This document shows positions 33,505 through 42,560 of a stretch of DNA of 64,000 nt, one piece after another; position 1 is the stretch's first letter, and every line of letters begins with the position of its first letter. The DNA comes from Streptomyces sp. yr375. GTDB taxonomy: Bacteria > Actinomycetota > Actinomycetes > Streptomycetales > Streptomycetaceae. Position numbers and translations under genes: made by a program. A model generated the notes under the pieces. The model was not told the origin of the DNA. It searched no databases and saw only the letters and a list, made by a program, of their open reading frames with translations. The stretch spans positions 1-64,000 of the forward strand of contig NZ_FOFF01000024.1 in the NCBI RefSeq assembly GCF_900110755.1. Reading direction: 5' to 3'.

Positions 33505-34932
33505 CTAGCGCAACCCCGCCCGTTTCAGCTCGTCGCTCGTCAGTGGTGGTCCGGTCAGTGCCGGTTTCCATGGGCCCATCGCGGCTGCCACCAGTACCGA
33601 CGGGCTCAGGAGTACCTCCGGGCCGCGTTCCAGTGAGGTCACGTCTGTCACTCGGCGGGCGATCCGGCCGTTGCCGGTGGCGGTGTGCATCAGCCGGCTG
33701 ACGTACGCCGCCACGAGCCGGTCCCGGAGTGTGGGTCCCTTGGCCGTCGCGTCGGGATAGAACACGTCCTGGCCGACGGCGAGGTCCCAGGCGGTGCCGA
33801 CCGGCCGGGCCAGCGCCTTCTGGACACGTCGGGTGAGGCCGGGCGTGCCCCACCCGTGCCGCCGGACGACGTCCCGCAGGAGCACCGCGCTCTGGGCGGC
33901 GACGGCGAGACCATGACCGTAGAGCGGGTTGAACGCGGCGAGGGCGTCGCCGAGGACCACGAAGTTCTCCGGCCAGGCAGGCATCCGCTCGTAGAAGTGA
34001 CGGCGGTTGACGGTCGCCCGGGTGTACGACACGTCGGACAACGGCTCGGCCTGTTCGAGGAGTTCACCGATGACGGGATGCCGCAGCTCCTCACGCGCGA
34101 AGCGTACGAAGTCGTCGTTGGCCGGGGAGGGTTCGCCGCCCCGGGTGCCGTTGAGGGTGACGATCCAGCGGCCGTCCTCGATGGGCAGCAGAAACCCGGC
34201 CCGCCCCGGGCCACCGTCCCGCAGGTCGGGCTGCACGTTGACGATCGGGTACCCGGAGCGCGCCTGCTCGGGCGCGAGATAGAGCCGACTGGCGTAAGCC
34301 AGCCCGGAGTCCACCTCCCGCCGCTCCACCGCGCCCCACCCCGACTCCGCCAGCCACTGCCCCGCCCGGGACCCGCGCCCGGTCGCGTCGACGACCAAGT
34401 CGGCCTCGACGACGCGCACTTCGCCGCCGTCCCGCGACCTGACCCGCACCCCGGTGACCGCCCCCGCGCGCACCGCCATGTCGCTCACCAGCCCCAACAC
34501 CTCGGTGCCGGTGAGGAGTTCGACCCGGGGGTCAGCCAGGACCTGGGCGCGGATCGTCGCGTCCAGGAGGTCGCGGCCGGCCAGGAGCACGTGGTGGGAC
34601 TCGGGCCAGCGGCGGAACCAGCCCCGGATGCCCAGGGCGACCATGTCCGTCGTGACCGGCGTCCGGCGCGCCCCGGCGCCGTGCAGCGCCTCGGTGATGC
34701 CCGGCAGCAGGTCCGTCACCGCCCGCACACCGCCGGACCACAGCATGTGGGCGTGCCGGGCCTGAGGCAGCCCCTTGCGGGGGGCGGGGCCGTCGGGCAG
34801 TACGTCACGCTCGACGACGACGACCCGGTCGGCGAGGCCGGCGAGGCCGGTCAGGGCGCGTGCCGCGAGCATGCCGGCATGGGATCCCCCCAGGACTACG
34901 GCGGTTCTGGCGGGGTTGGAGGGTTCACTCAT
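33505..34932 (-). CDS. FAD-dependent oxidoreductase/monooxygenase
   Basis: This 475-residue flavoprotein has an N-terminal Rossmann motif VVLGGSHAGMLAARALTG with a following VVVVERD, a middle LVVDATGRGSRAGQWL, and VVLGDALAAFNPLYGHGLAVAAQSAVLL, the GD motif of PHBH-type hydroxylases. The substrate is unknown. Its ATG overlaps the stop of the MAB_1171c-type gene by eight bases (ATGAGTGA), forming an operon of ImmA/IrrE-like protein, membrane protein and this enzyme. This trio recurs in Streptomyces in my memory, often with an Xre-type regulator that is absent here. Confidence 0.85.
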   Translation of the reverse strand: MSEPSNPARTAVVLGGSHAGMLAARALTGLAGLADRVVVVERDVLPDGPAPRKGLPQARHAHMLWSGGVRAVTDLLPGITEALHGAGARRTPVTTDMVALGIRGWFRRWPESHHVLLAGRDLLDATIRAQVLADPRVELLTGTEVLGLVSDMAVRAGAVTGVRVRSRDGGEVRVVEADLVVDATGRGSRAGQWLAESGWGAVERREVDSGLAYASRLYLAPEQARSGYPIVNVQPDLRDGGPGRAGFLLPIEDGRWIVTLNGTRGGEPSPANDDFVRFAREELRHPVIGELLEQAEPLSDVSYTRATVNRRHFYERMPAWPENFVVLGDALAAFNPLYGHGLAVAAQSAVLLRDVVRRHGWGTPGLTRRVQKALARPVGTAWDLAVGQDVFYPDATAKGPTLRDRLVAAYVSRLMHTATGNGRIARRVTDVTSLERGPEVLLSPSVLVAAAMGPWKPALTGPPLTSDELKRAGLR

Positions 34933-36172
34933 GCGTGGACAAGCTCTCTGCCGGGGCGACCGCGCGGGCGCGGACCGCCTGAAGTTCGACGGGGTGCCGA
35001 AGGGCACGGGACACGTCCAGGATCTCCCGGAGGAGGTAGGTGGTGTCCGGGCCGGAGGTGGGCGGGCACACCGTGCCTGCGGAACCCGGAGTGTCCGGGG
35101 TGTCCGGCGTGGTCGGCTGCTGCTGCCCGTGGCGGCGCGTCTCGATGGCGTCCAGCAGGGTCACCGCGGCGGCCAGCGCCTGCGCCCGGCCGCGTTCGAC
35201 GCCGAGGGCGACGGCGGCGTCGTAGGAGCGGATGCGCAGGTCGTCGTCGAGGTGCCGGGACAGTTGCAGGAGCGCGTCGCGGATGAACGTCTCGCGGCGG
35301 ATCAGCCGCAGTTCCGGGGTGGCGCGCAGGTCGAACGGCTCGCGACCGCCCGTGACGGTCCGCATCAGCCGGGACAGCGGCCGCAGGCTCCGGTGCCGGC
35401 GGCGCACCCGCCACCGCTCCTGGAGGTACTGGCCGGCGTGCGGCACGATGAAGCCGACCGCGACCAGGGTGGCGGCGATACAGGCCGCCGACGGGGCGAT
35501 GCTGGTGTTCAGCCAGTCCAGGTCGTGCCCGGTCCAACGGGCCCCGACGGCCGTCAGTTTGGCCGCGCTGAACAGCAGGTTCGTCACATAGCCGGCGCCC
35601 AGGAAACGCAGTCCCCAGCGCAGCCAGGCGTCCAGGCCGGTGGTGCGGCTCCAGTTCCAGACGAGCCGGGCGGTGACCGAGCAGGCCACCGTGTGCGCGA
35701 GCAGGTAGAGCAGGATCTCCTCGCGCATGTACGGCGTGTTGGCGTAGTACGTGTCCAGGTCGCGGATCTGCTCCACGGGGACGTCGGCGAGCGCGAAGAG
35801 CACCCACAGCAGGGCCACCACACCCGCGTAGACGGAGACCACCCAGCGCGTCGCGCGCCGCGTCTGGGCCGCGCGCTCGGTGAGGTTGTTGCGCCAGGCG
35901 ATGACCAGCAGCAGCCAGGACGCGGACAACGCGGTGAGCAGCGAATACACCCAGGGCGCGGCGATGTTCGGCACGCCGGTGACCCGGTTGGTCCAGGCGA
36001 TGGTCTGCGGGGCGGCGAACACGAACACCGCGCAGGCGAAGACCAGCAGGCCCCCGACGGCACGCAGCAGCGGGTCCCGCCACAGCTTGAGGATGCTGGG
36101 CAGCTTGATGGCGAGGGCGGCCCCCAGGACGGCGGTGGGCAGCCAGAAGGAGACGTACATCCCGTCGCTCAC
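34925..36172 (-). CDS. MAB_1171c-family putative membrane transporter
   Basis: This 415-residue protein has about seven membrane helices in residues 5-245 (for example YVSFWLPTAVLGAALAI, VYSLLTALSASWLLLVIAW, IAATLVAVGFIVPHAG), then a cytosolic helical domain (about 255-400) with RRETFIRDALLQLSRHLDDDL. The GTG start overlaps the stop of the ImmA/IrrE-like gene by four bases (GTGA); an ATG four codons later is an alternative. The transported substrate is unknown, and the transporter label is only a family name. Confidence 0.82.
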   Translation of the reverse strand: MSDGMYVSFWLPTAVLGAALAIKLPSILKLWRDPLLRAVGGLLVFACAVFVFAAPQTIAWTNRVTGVPNIAAPWVYSLLTALSASWLLLVIAWRNNLTERAAQTRRATRWVVSVYAGVVALLWVLFALADVPVEQIRDLDTYYANTPYMREEILLYLLAHTVACSVTARLVWNWSRTTGLDAWLRWGLRFLGAGYVTNLLFSAAKLTAVGARWTGHDLDWLNTSIAPSAACIAATLVAVGFIVPHAGQYLQERWRVRRRHRSLRPLSRLMRTVTGGREPFDLRATPELRLIRRETFIRDALLQLSRHLDDDLRIRSYDAAVALGVERGRAQALAAAVTLLDAIETRRHGQQQPTTPDTPDTPGSAGTVCPPTSGPDTTYLLREILDVSRALRHPVELQAVRARAVAPAESLSTHE

Positions 36173-36810
36173 CGCGCCGGACCCCGCCCCCCGCGATAGC
36201 CGAGGGTCCGCTGCACCGCCGCCGTCTCGCCGCCCGGCCCGCCGGTGTCGGACCGCTCCTTCTCCGATTCCGCCAGGTAGCGGCGGCACTGGGCGGCGAG
36301 CCGGTGGCCGAAGTCGTCGGCCTCGGCCTCCTCCTCCGCCCTGGAGCCGCTGCGGGCGGCGATGGAGAGGGCCGCGGCGGCGTCCCGCCAGCCGGGCCGG
36401 TCGGCGAACGCGCGGGCCGCGGCGGCGGCCGTGCCGGCCCCGTGATGCTGGTGGTGCCCGGCGTGCAGATGCCACAACTCATGGCCGAGGATGACCAGTT
36501 GCTGCACGGCCTCGGCCCGCTCCTCGACGATGACCAGGTCGAAGTCCTGGAACTCCACCCACAGTCCGGTCACCTCGATCTCGTCGGGGAACCGCTCGAA
36601 CCGCACCTCGACGTGCCGCCCGCCGCGCCGTGCGGCCAGCTCCTCGCACAGCGCCCGGCACACGTCCCGCACCCCGTACGGCCGCCCGGGACGGGCCCGC
36701 AGGGCGGCGGAGAGCTCACCGGTCAGTTCACGTATGGCCGGTCCGGTCCGCACGCGCCGCAGCGCCGAGGCGATCCGGGCCGCCCTCCCGCGCACGCCCG
36801 CGATGTCCAT
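36169..36810 (-). CDS. ImmA/IrrE-like zinc peptidase, 'toxin component' type
   Basis: This 213-residue protein has HELWHLHAGH (about residues 109-118), an HExxH zinc motif, in a domain like ImmA/IrrE peptidases (VWVEFQDFDLVIVEERAEAVQQLVILGHELWH pattern, shortened here). A later EEEAEADDFGHRLA supplies the usual third ligand Glu. Such peptidases often cleave an Xre-type repressor, but none is encoded nearby. It heads the operon with the MAB_1171c-type protein and the FAD enzyme. The annotation toxin component found in databases for such proteins is not supported by any antitoxin here. Confidence 0.83.
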   Translation of the reverse strand: MDIAGVRGRAARIASALRRVRTGPAIRELTGELSAALRARPGRPYGVRDVCRALCEELAARRGGRHVEVRFERFPDEIEVTGLWVEFQDFDLVIVEERAEAVQQLVILGHELWHLHAGHHQHHGAGTAAAAARAFADRPGWRDAAAALSIAARSGSRAEEEAEADDFGHRLAAQCRRYLAESEKERSDTGGPGGETAAVQRTLGYRGGRGPAR

Positions 36811-37018
36811 CCGCTCCCCTTCCCAGACCCGCCCTGCGACAGTCGTTCGAGCCTACGCGAATCGTTGAGGCCCAGTTGAGGGATCACGAGACCTACTGCC
36901 CGCAGGCCGCGCCGGATACGTTGGCAGGTGCCCCGGGGGCGCGGGACCGTGTCTCTCCGCGGCTCCGCCGCGTGGGCGCGACCAGCGACGACGGGCCCGC
37001 ACCCGCCGACGGAACATC

Positions 37019-37051
37019 GCATCCCCTCTGGAATTGCATCCCCTTTGGAAA
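37019..37051. repeat. Two 16-bp direct repeats at the arabinofuranosidase start
   Basis: GCATCCCCTCTGGAAT (37019-37034) and GCATCCCCTTTGGAAA (37036-37051) match at 14 of 16 positions and start 17 bases apart. The second copy contains part of the ribosome site GGAAAGG of the gene at 37059. A regulator bound here would block translation start or transcription. Could also be a chance duplication. Confidence 0.5.
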
Positions 37052-37058
37052 GGCGCCC

Positions 37059-38573
37059 ATGCGAACCGCACGCTTCACCCTCGACCCCGCCTTCACCGTC
37101 GGCGAAGTGAACCCCCGCCTCTTCGGCAGCTTCGTGGAACACCTGGGCCGTTGCGTCTACACGGGCATCTTCGAACCGGACCACCCCACGGCCGACGCCG
37201 AGGGCCTCCGCACGGACGTCCTCGACCTCGTCCGCGAACTCGGCGTCACCGCCATCCGCTACCCCGGCGGCAACTTCGTCTCGGGCTACAAGTGGGAGGA
37301 CTCGGTCGGCCCCGCCGAAGACCGCCCCCGCCGCCTCGACCTGTCCTGGCGCTCGACGGAGACGAACCGCTTCGGTCTCTCCGAGTACATCTCCTTCCTC
37401 CGCAGGCTCGGCCCGCAGACCGAGCCGATGATGGCGGTCAACCTCGGCACGCGCGGCGTCGCGGAGACCCTCGAACTCCAGGAGTACGCCAACCACCCGG
37501 CCGGCACCGCCCTTTCGGACCTGCGGGTCGCGCACGGTGACAAGGACCCCTTCGGCATCCGCCTGTGGTGCCTGGGCAACGAGATGGACGGCCCCTGGCA
37601 GACCGGACACAAGACGGCCGAGGAGTACGGCCGGCTGGCCGCCGAGACCGCCCGCGCCATGCGCCAGATGGACCCGTCCGTGGAACTGGTCGCCTGCGGC
37701 TCCTCCAGCCAGTCCATGCCGACGTTCGCCGAGTGGGAGGCGAAGGTCCTCACGGAGACCTACGACCTGGTCGACTACATCTCCCTGCACGCCTACTACC
37801 AGCCGCAGGACGGCGACGTCGACTCCTTCCTGGCCTCCGCCGTCGACATGGAGTCGTTCATCGAGAACGTCGTCGCCACCTGCGACCACATCGGCGCGAA
37901 GCTCAAGTCCAAGAAGAAGATCAACCTCTCCTTCGACGAGTGGAACGTCTGGTACATCTCGGAGTGGCACGCGATCGAGGACTCCGCCACGCGGGACTGG
38001 GCGGAGGCCCCCCGCCTGCTGGAGGACAACTACAGCGTCATGGACGCGGTCGTCTTCGGCTCGCTCCTCATCGCGCTGCTGCGGCACGCCGACCGGGTGA
38101 CGGTCGCCTGCCTCGCCCAACTCGTCAACGTGATCGCCCCGATCCTCACCGAGCCGGGCGGCCCGGCGTGGCGGCAGACGACGTTCTTCCCGTTCGCGCA
38201 GGCCTCGAAGTACGGCCGGGGCACGGTCCTCGACGTACGCGTGGACTCGCCGACGTACGAGACGAAGAAGTACGGCGAGGCGGAGCTGCTGCACGCCACC
38301 GCCGTCCGCGCCGACGACGGCACCGTCACCGTCTTCGCCGTCAACCGCAGCCGCAGCGACGCGCTGCCCCTCCAAGTCGCCCTGAGCGGGCTGGACTTGA
38401 CGTCGGTCGTGGAGCACAGCGTGCTCGCCGACGCCGACCCGGACGCCCGCAACACCCTCGCCGACCCCGAGCGGGTCGCCCCGCACCCGGCGAAGGGCAC
38501 GGCGCTGACGGACGGCGGCACGCTCACGGCGACCCTGGAACCGATGTCGTGGAACGTGATCAGGCTGGCGTAG
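37059..38573 (+). CDS. GH51 alpha-L-arabinofuranosidase
   Basis: This 504-residue enzyme removes terminal arabinofuranose from arabinoxylan and related polymers or oligosaccharides. It has a TIM-barrel with CLGNEMDGPW containing acid/base Glu175 and SFDEWNVWY containing nucleophile Glu294, an N-terminal GEVNPRLFGSFVEHLGR typical of GH51, and a C-terminal beta-sandwich. No signal peptide, so it acts on imported oligosaccharides. The ATG follows GGAAAGG by seven bases. The sugar ABC transporter genes near the right edge could bring in the sugars, but co-regulation is not shown. Confidence 0.93.
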   Translation: MRTARFTLDPAFTVGEVNPRLFGSFVEHLGRCVYTGIFEPDHPTADAEGLRTDVLDLVRELGVTAIRYPGGNFVSGYKWEDSVGPAEDRPRRLDLSWRSTETNRFGLSEYISFLRRLGPQTEPMMAVNLGTRGVAETLELQEYANHPAGTALSDLRVAHGDKDPFGIRLWCLGNEMDGPWQTGHKTAEEYGRLAAETARAMRQMDPSVELVACGSSSQSMPTFAEWEAKVLTETYDLVDYISLHAYYQPQDGDVDSFLASAVDMESFIENVVATCDHIGAKLKSKKKINLSFDEWNVWYISEWHAIEDSATRDWAEAPRLLEDNYSVMDAVVFGSLLIALLRHADRVTVACLAQLVNVIAPILTEPGGPAWRQTTFFPFAQASKYGRGTVLDVRVDSPTYETKKYGEAELLHATAVRADDGTVTVFAVNRSRSDALPLQVALSGLDLTSVVEHSVLADADPDARNTLADPERVAPHPAKGTALTDGGTLTATLEPMSWNVIRLA

Positions 38574-38651
38574 CGCGGCCTGAGGGCACCGGGCGCGGGG
38601 CGCGGGGCACAGAGCTTCCGATCACCGCGCCGCCTGCCGCACACTGGCGGC

Positions 38652-38894
38652 ATGAACCGTCCGGGCCGGGCGGCGCGGTGGGCGGGCAGGCTCCTGTGCT
38701 GGACCCTGGCCGCAGCCATGGCGTCCGCCGCCGTCGAAGCCGTCGTCTCCCCGAGCGCCGGCTGGTGGCGTACGGCCTGGCCGCTGCCCTGGTACCTGGT
38801 CCCCGCGTGGGCCGTGCTGTGGGCGGCGCTGCGGGCCCGGGAGAAGCGGGAGCAGCGGCCCCCGCGAGCGGCGGACCCCACAATGGGGCCATGA
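38652..38894 (+). CDS. Small two-helix membrane protein
   Basis: This 80-residue protein has two likely membrane helices (about 14-32 and 42-60, LPWYLVPAWAVLWAAL) and a charged tail. It is unrecognised. Its stop overlaps the ATG of the Rrf2 gene (ATGA), which supports a real, translationally coupled gene. The ribosome site is weak. An antisense open frame also covers it, so confidence is moderate. Confidence 0.55.
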   Translation: MNRPGRAARWAGRLLCWTLAAAMASAAVEAVVSPSAGWWRTAWPLPWYLVPAWAVLWAALRAREKREQRPPRAADPTMGP

Positions 38895-39352
38895 GGATCT
38901 CGGCACGGGCGGACTACGCGGTACGGGCGGTTCTGGAGCTCGCCGTACGGCGCGGCGGCGGCGACCCGGTGAAGGCGGAGTCGATCGCCGCCGAGCAGGA
39001 CATCCCGCACAAGTTCCTGGAGGGGATCCTCGGCGACCTGCGGCGCGGCGGGATCGTCGACAGCCGGCGCGGCGGGGGCGGCGGCTACCGGCTGGCCCGC
39101 GACCCGGCCGAGATCACGGTCGCGGACGTGATCAGGGCGGTGGACGGCCCGATCGTCTCCGTCCGCGGCGAACGTCCGACCGGCCTGACGTACACGGGCT
39201 CCGCGCAGCCCCTGCTCCCGCTGTGGATCGCGCTGCGGGCGAACGTGCGCCGGATCCTGGAGGGCGTCACGATCGCCGACATCGCGGCGGGCCAACTCCC
39301 GGCCCCGGTACGGGAACTGGCGGCGGAACCGGCGGCCTGGGAGAACCCGTAA
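38891..39352 (+). CDS. Rrf2-family transcriptional regulator lacking cluster cysteines
   Basis: This 153-residue regulator has the Rrf2 pattern MRISARADYAVRAVLELAVR, DIPHKFLEGILGDLRRGGIVDSRRGGGGGYRLAR and VADVIRAVDGPI. Iron-sulfur Rrf2 proteins such as IscR and NsrR use three cysteines, but this protein has no cysteine at all, so it must sense something else or act without a cofactor. The start overlaps the small membrane protein gene by ATGA. Its target may be the divergent or next genes; none is certain. Confidence 0.9.
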   Translation: MRISARADYAVRAVLELAVRRGGGDPVKAESIAAEQDIPHKFLEGILGDLRRGGIVDSRRGGGGGYRLARDPAEITVADVIRAVDGPIVSVRGERPTGLTYTGSAQPLLPLWIALRANVRRILEGVTIADIAAGQLPAPVRELAAEPAAWENP

Positions 39353-39480
39353 CCCCCGTAAGGCATACGAAACCTGTCGTGCGGCTTGCGATGTAGGTCA
39401 CATGTCGGGAGTGGATGTCACACTCCGGGCGCCTGGTGCGCTCTCGGTTCGGAACACGTCCGCAACGGGAGGCCCCACGT

Positions 39481-40401
39481 ATGTCCGACACCCCGCCAGA
39501 CTCGGTGACACAGACCTTCAGCGCCCACCGTGAACTGCTGTTCTCCATCGTCTACAACATGCTCGGCAGCATCGCCGACACCGAGGACGTGGTGCAGGAG
39601 ACCTGGCTGTCGTGGACGGCCAGGAACCAGAGGCCCACGGACCGGGCGTCCAGCGCCGAGCCGATCGAGAACCCGCGCGCCTATCTCGTACGGATCGCGG
39701 TCAACCGGGCCCTCGCCCACCAGGCCGCCCTCAGCCGCCGCCGGGAGACGTACGTCGGGCCGTGGCTGCCCGAACCGCTGGTCTCCGACATGGCAGATAT
39801 CGCAGACATCGCCGATACGGCCGTGCGCGCCGAGTCGGTGTCGATGGCGCTGCTGGTGGTCCTGGAGACGCTGACCCCGCTGGAGCGCGGGGTGTTCGTC
39901 CTGCACGAGGTGTTCGGCTACCCGCACACCGAGATCGCGGAGATCCTCGGCCGCAGCCCCGCGGCGATCCGCCAGCTCGCCCACCGCGCCCGCGAGCACG
40001 TCCAGGCCCGACGCCCGCGCTACGAGCCCGCCCCGCACGTCCGACAGCAGGTGACGGAACGTTTCCTGGCCGCCGCGCTCGGCGGTGACCTGGACGCGCT
40101 CCTGGAGATCCTGGCTCCGGAGGTCACCCTGTGGAGCGACGGCGGGGGCAAGAGCCGGGCGGCGGGCCTGCACCCCGTCCACGGCCGGGACAAGGTCGCC
40201 CGCCTGTTCGCCGCGCTCGCCCCGCGCTCCGGCACGGGCCTCGCCGTCGGCTACCGCAGGGTCAACGGCGACCCGTCGGCCGTGCTGTTCGCCGGTGACG
40301 CCCCCTACGCCGTCCTGGTCCTCGACCTCACCCCGGACGGCGACCGGGTGTGCGGGATCTACACCGTCGCCAACCCCGACAAGCTCGTTCACGTCAACTG
40401 A
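39481..40401 (+). CDS. ECF41-type RNA polymerase sigma factor with SnoaL-like C-terminal domain
   Basis: This 306-residue sigma factor has region 2 (LFSIVYNMLGSIADTEDVVQETWL) and region 4 (LTPLERGVFVLHEVFGY then AEILGRSPAAIRQLAHRAREHV). It carries the ECF41 hallmarks: YVGPWLPEPL in the linker, DGGGK within LWSDGGGKSRAA in the C-terminal SnoaL-like domain, and the final NPDKL. In ECF41 proteins the C-terminal domain regulates the sigma factor itself instead of an anti-sigma factor. GGGAGG precedes the ATG. TGTCACA, the family's -35 type element, occurs at 39416-39422, but no CGTC stands at the right spacing. ECF41 genes usually sit by carboxymuconolactone decarboxylase-type genes; here the partner is an MMPL transporter 17 bases downstream. 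Confidence 0.92.
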   Translation: MSDTPPDSVTQTFSAHRELLFSIVYNMLGSIADTEDVVQETWLSWTARNQRPTDRASSAEPIENPRAYLVRIAVNRALAHQAALSRRRETYVGPWLPEPLVSDMADIADIADTAVRAESVSMALLVVLETLTPLERGVFVLHEVFGYPHTEIAEILGRSPAAIRQLAHRAREHVQARRPRYEPAPHVRQQVTERFLAAALGGDLDALLEILAPEVTLWSDGGGKSRAAGLHPVHGRDKVARLFAALAPRSGTGLAVGYRRVNGDPSAVLFAGDAPYAVLVLDLTPDGDRVCGIYTVANPDKLVHVN

Positions 40402-40418
40402 GGCCCGAGGCAAAGGAC

Positions 40419-42560
40419 ATGACGCACACCATGCGAAAACTAGCGTCCCTGCCCGGCGGCCGGGTGACGAAGTGGGTCGTCCTCGCGCTCTGGGCGGCCC
40501 TGCTGGTCCCGGCGCTCCTGCTGGCCGGCAGGCTCGGCGACGTCGAGCAGAACGACAACGCGGCCTGGCTGCCCGCCGACGCGGAGTCGACCAGGATCGT
40601 CGAACGGGTTGAGCGGTTCCAGCTCGCGGACACCCTGCCCGCGATCGTGGTCTACGACCGGCCCACCGGCGTCACCCCGGCCGACCTGGCCAGGGCCCGG
40701 GCCGACGCCGAGGCCTTCCGAAGCATCGAGAACGTCGTCGGGGAGCCGCAGGGCCCGACGCCGGCGCGGGACGGCAAGGCGGTCCAGACGGTCGTCCAGG
40801 TCCACAAGGACCAGCGGGGCTGGGAGGGGATCGGAGAGGTCGTCGACGCGCTGAACGAGGTCGGCGAGCGCAACGCCGAACCCGGCCTCGGGTTCCATGT
40901 CACCGGACCGGCCGGTTACGCATCGGACTCGATCAAGGCCTTCGGCGGCGGCGGTGCCCTGACGACGATCACCGCGTCGGTCGTGGTCCTCATCCTGCTG
41001 CTCACCTACCGCAGCCCGGTGCTTCCCCTGCTGCCGCTGCTGACCGCGGGCACCGCCCTGGTCACCTCGGAGGCGGTGATCTACCTGCTGGCGAGGAACG
41101 CCGGACTCGTCGTCAACAAGCAGACCAGCTTCATTCTGACGGTGCTGGTGTTCGGGGCCGCCACCGACTACGCGCTGCTGCTCACCTCGCGGTACCGGGA
41201 GGAACTGCGCCGACGCGAGGACCGGCACGCGGCGATGGCCGAGGCCCTGCACCGCTGCGGCCCCGCGATCGTCGCCAGTGCCGCGACCGTCGCGGTCAGC
41301 CTGACCCTGCTGACGCTGGCCACCCTCAACTCCACCCAGAGCCTCGGACCGGCCTGCGCCGTCGGCGTCCTCGTCGGCCTGCTCGCCATGGTCACCCTGA
41401 TGCCGGCCCTGCTGGTCGTCTGCGGCCGCTGGATCTTCTGGCCGCTGACACCGTCGTACGGAACGACCGGTACGGCCGTGAAGACTGAGGGCGGGGGCGG
41501 GGGCGGGGTGTGGGACCGGGTGGGCAGGGCTGTCTCCGGGCGGCCCCGGGCCGTGTGGGTCGGCACCGCGCTCGTCCTCGGGGTCATGGCGGTCGGGGCG
41601 TTCGGGCTCAAGGCCGACGGGCTGGCGAACACGGACCAGTTCACCGGCAGGCCGCCGATGGCCGTCGGCGAGGAGATCCGGTCCCGGCACTTCCCGGCCG
41701 GGTCGGGCGACCCCGTCCATGTCGTGGCGAAGGCGGCTTCGGCGCAGCGGGTGCGGGCCGCGCTGTCCGGGGTGCCGGGAGTGGCCGCCGTCTCGACGCC
41801 GATCGTCGAGGACGGGGAGGCCATGCTGCTCGGCGAGCTGACGGACGACCCCAGCAGCGGGGCCGCGATGCGCACCGTCGAGCGGGTCAGGACCGCGGTC
41901 CACGCGATCGACGGCGCGAACGCCCAGGTCGGCGGCAGCACGGCGATCGTCGTCGACACGCAGCGAGCGGCGGCCCGCGACTCCCGGGTGATCATCCCGA
42001 TCGTCCTGGTCACGGTGTTCCTGCTGCTCGCGCTGCTGCTGCGGTCGATCGTCGCGCCGCTGCTGCTGATGGCGACGGTCGTCCTGTCGTACGGAGCGGC
42101 CCTCGGGGTGAGCGCCCTGGTCTTCGACCATGTCTTCCACTTCGCCGGGGCGGAGGCCTCTTTCCCGCTGCTGGCGTTCGTGTTCCTGGTCGCGCTGGGC
42201 ATCGACTACAACATCTTCCTGGTCACCCGGGTGCGTGAGGAGGCGCCGGCGCACGGCACCCGGCGCGGCGCGCTGACGGGCCTGTCCGCCACCGGAGGCG
42301 TGATCACCTCGGCGGGCCTGGTCCTGGCCGGCACCTTCGCGGCGATGGCCTCGCTGCCGCTGGTGTTCGCGGCCGAGCTGGGGTTCGTGGTGGCGTTCGG
42401 GGTGCTGCTGGACACCCTGGTCGTCCGGTCGGTGCTGGTCACGGCGCTGACCCTGGACGTCGGCCGCTGGATGTGGTGGCCGGGCGCGCTGTTCCGCTCA
42501 CAGGCGACGGCTGTCGGACCGCCGCCGCCTGTGAACGGCGTTGAGATCAGGCGGAGTTGA
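40419..42560 (+). CDS. MMPL-family RND-type membrane transporter
   Basis: This 713-residue protein has the MMPL architecture of two six-helix halves, each preceded by a large extracytosolic loop. Conserved GAATDYALLLTSRYREEL in the first half and LGIDYNIFLVTRVREE in the second are the paired GxxxDY motifs that form the proton pathway. It exports lipids, siderophores or drugs in the family. It begins 17 bases after the ECF41 gene, so the sigma factor probably controls it. The ATG at 40419 follows GAGG by about eight bases; another ATG lies four codons later. A glycine-rich linker (GGGGGGV) joins the halves. The last 14 bases overlap the convergent dioxygenase gene. Confidence 0.92.
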   Translation: MTHTMRKLASLPGGRVTKWVVLALWAALLVPALLLAGRLGDVEQNDNAAWLPADAESTRIVERVERFQLADTLPAIVVYDRPTGVTPADLARARADAEAFRSIENVVGEPQGPTPARDGKAVQTVVQVHKDQRGWEGIGEVVDALNEVGERNAEPGLGFHVTGPAGYASDSIKAFGGGGALTTITASVVVLILLLTYRSPVLPLLPLLTAGTALVTSEAVIYLLARNAGLVVNKQTSFILTVLVFGAATDYALLLTSRYREELRRREDRHAAMAEALHRCGPAIVASAATVAVSLTLLTLATLNSTQSLGPACAVGVLVGLLAMVTLMPALLVVCGRWIFWPLTPSYGTTGTAVKTEGGGGGGVWDRVGRAVSGRPRAVWVGTALVLGVMAVGAFGLKADGLANTDQFTGRPPMAVGEEIRSRHFPAGSGDPVHVVAKAASAQRVRAALSGVPGVAAVSTPIVEDGEAMLLGELTDDPSSGAAMRTVERVRTAVHAIDGANAQVGGSTAIVVDTQRAAARDSRVIIPIVLVTVFLLLALLLRSIVAPLLLMATVVLSYGAALGVSALVFDHVFHFAGAEASFPLLAFVFLVALGIDYNIFLVTRVREEAPAHGTRRGALTGLSATGGVITSAGLVLAGTFAAMASLPLVFAAELGFVVAFGVLLDTLVVRSVLVTALTLDVGRWMWWPGALFRSQATAVGPPPPVNGVEIRRS

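Noticed and set aside
37019..37051. A riboswitch at the arabinofuranosidase leader
   Set aside because: Only a short direct repeat is visible; no stem-loop set matching a known riboswitch class was seen.
39416..39460. A full ECF41 promoter (TGTCACA plus CGTC) before the sigma factor gene
   Set aside because: Both words occur, but the spacing is 34 bases, far from the distance expected for this promoter type.
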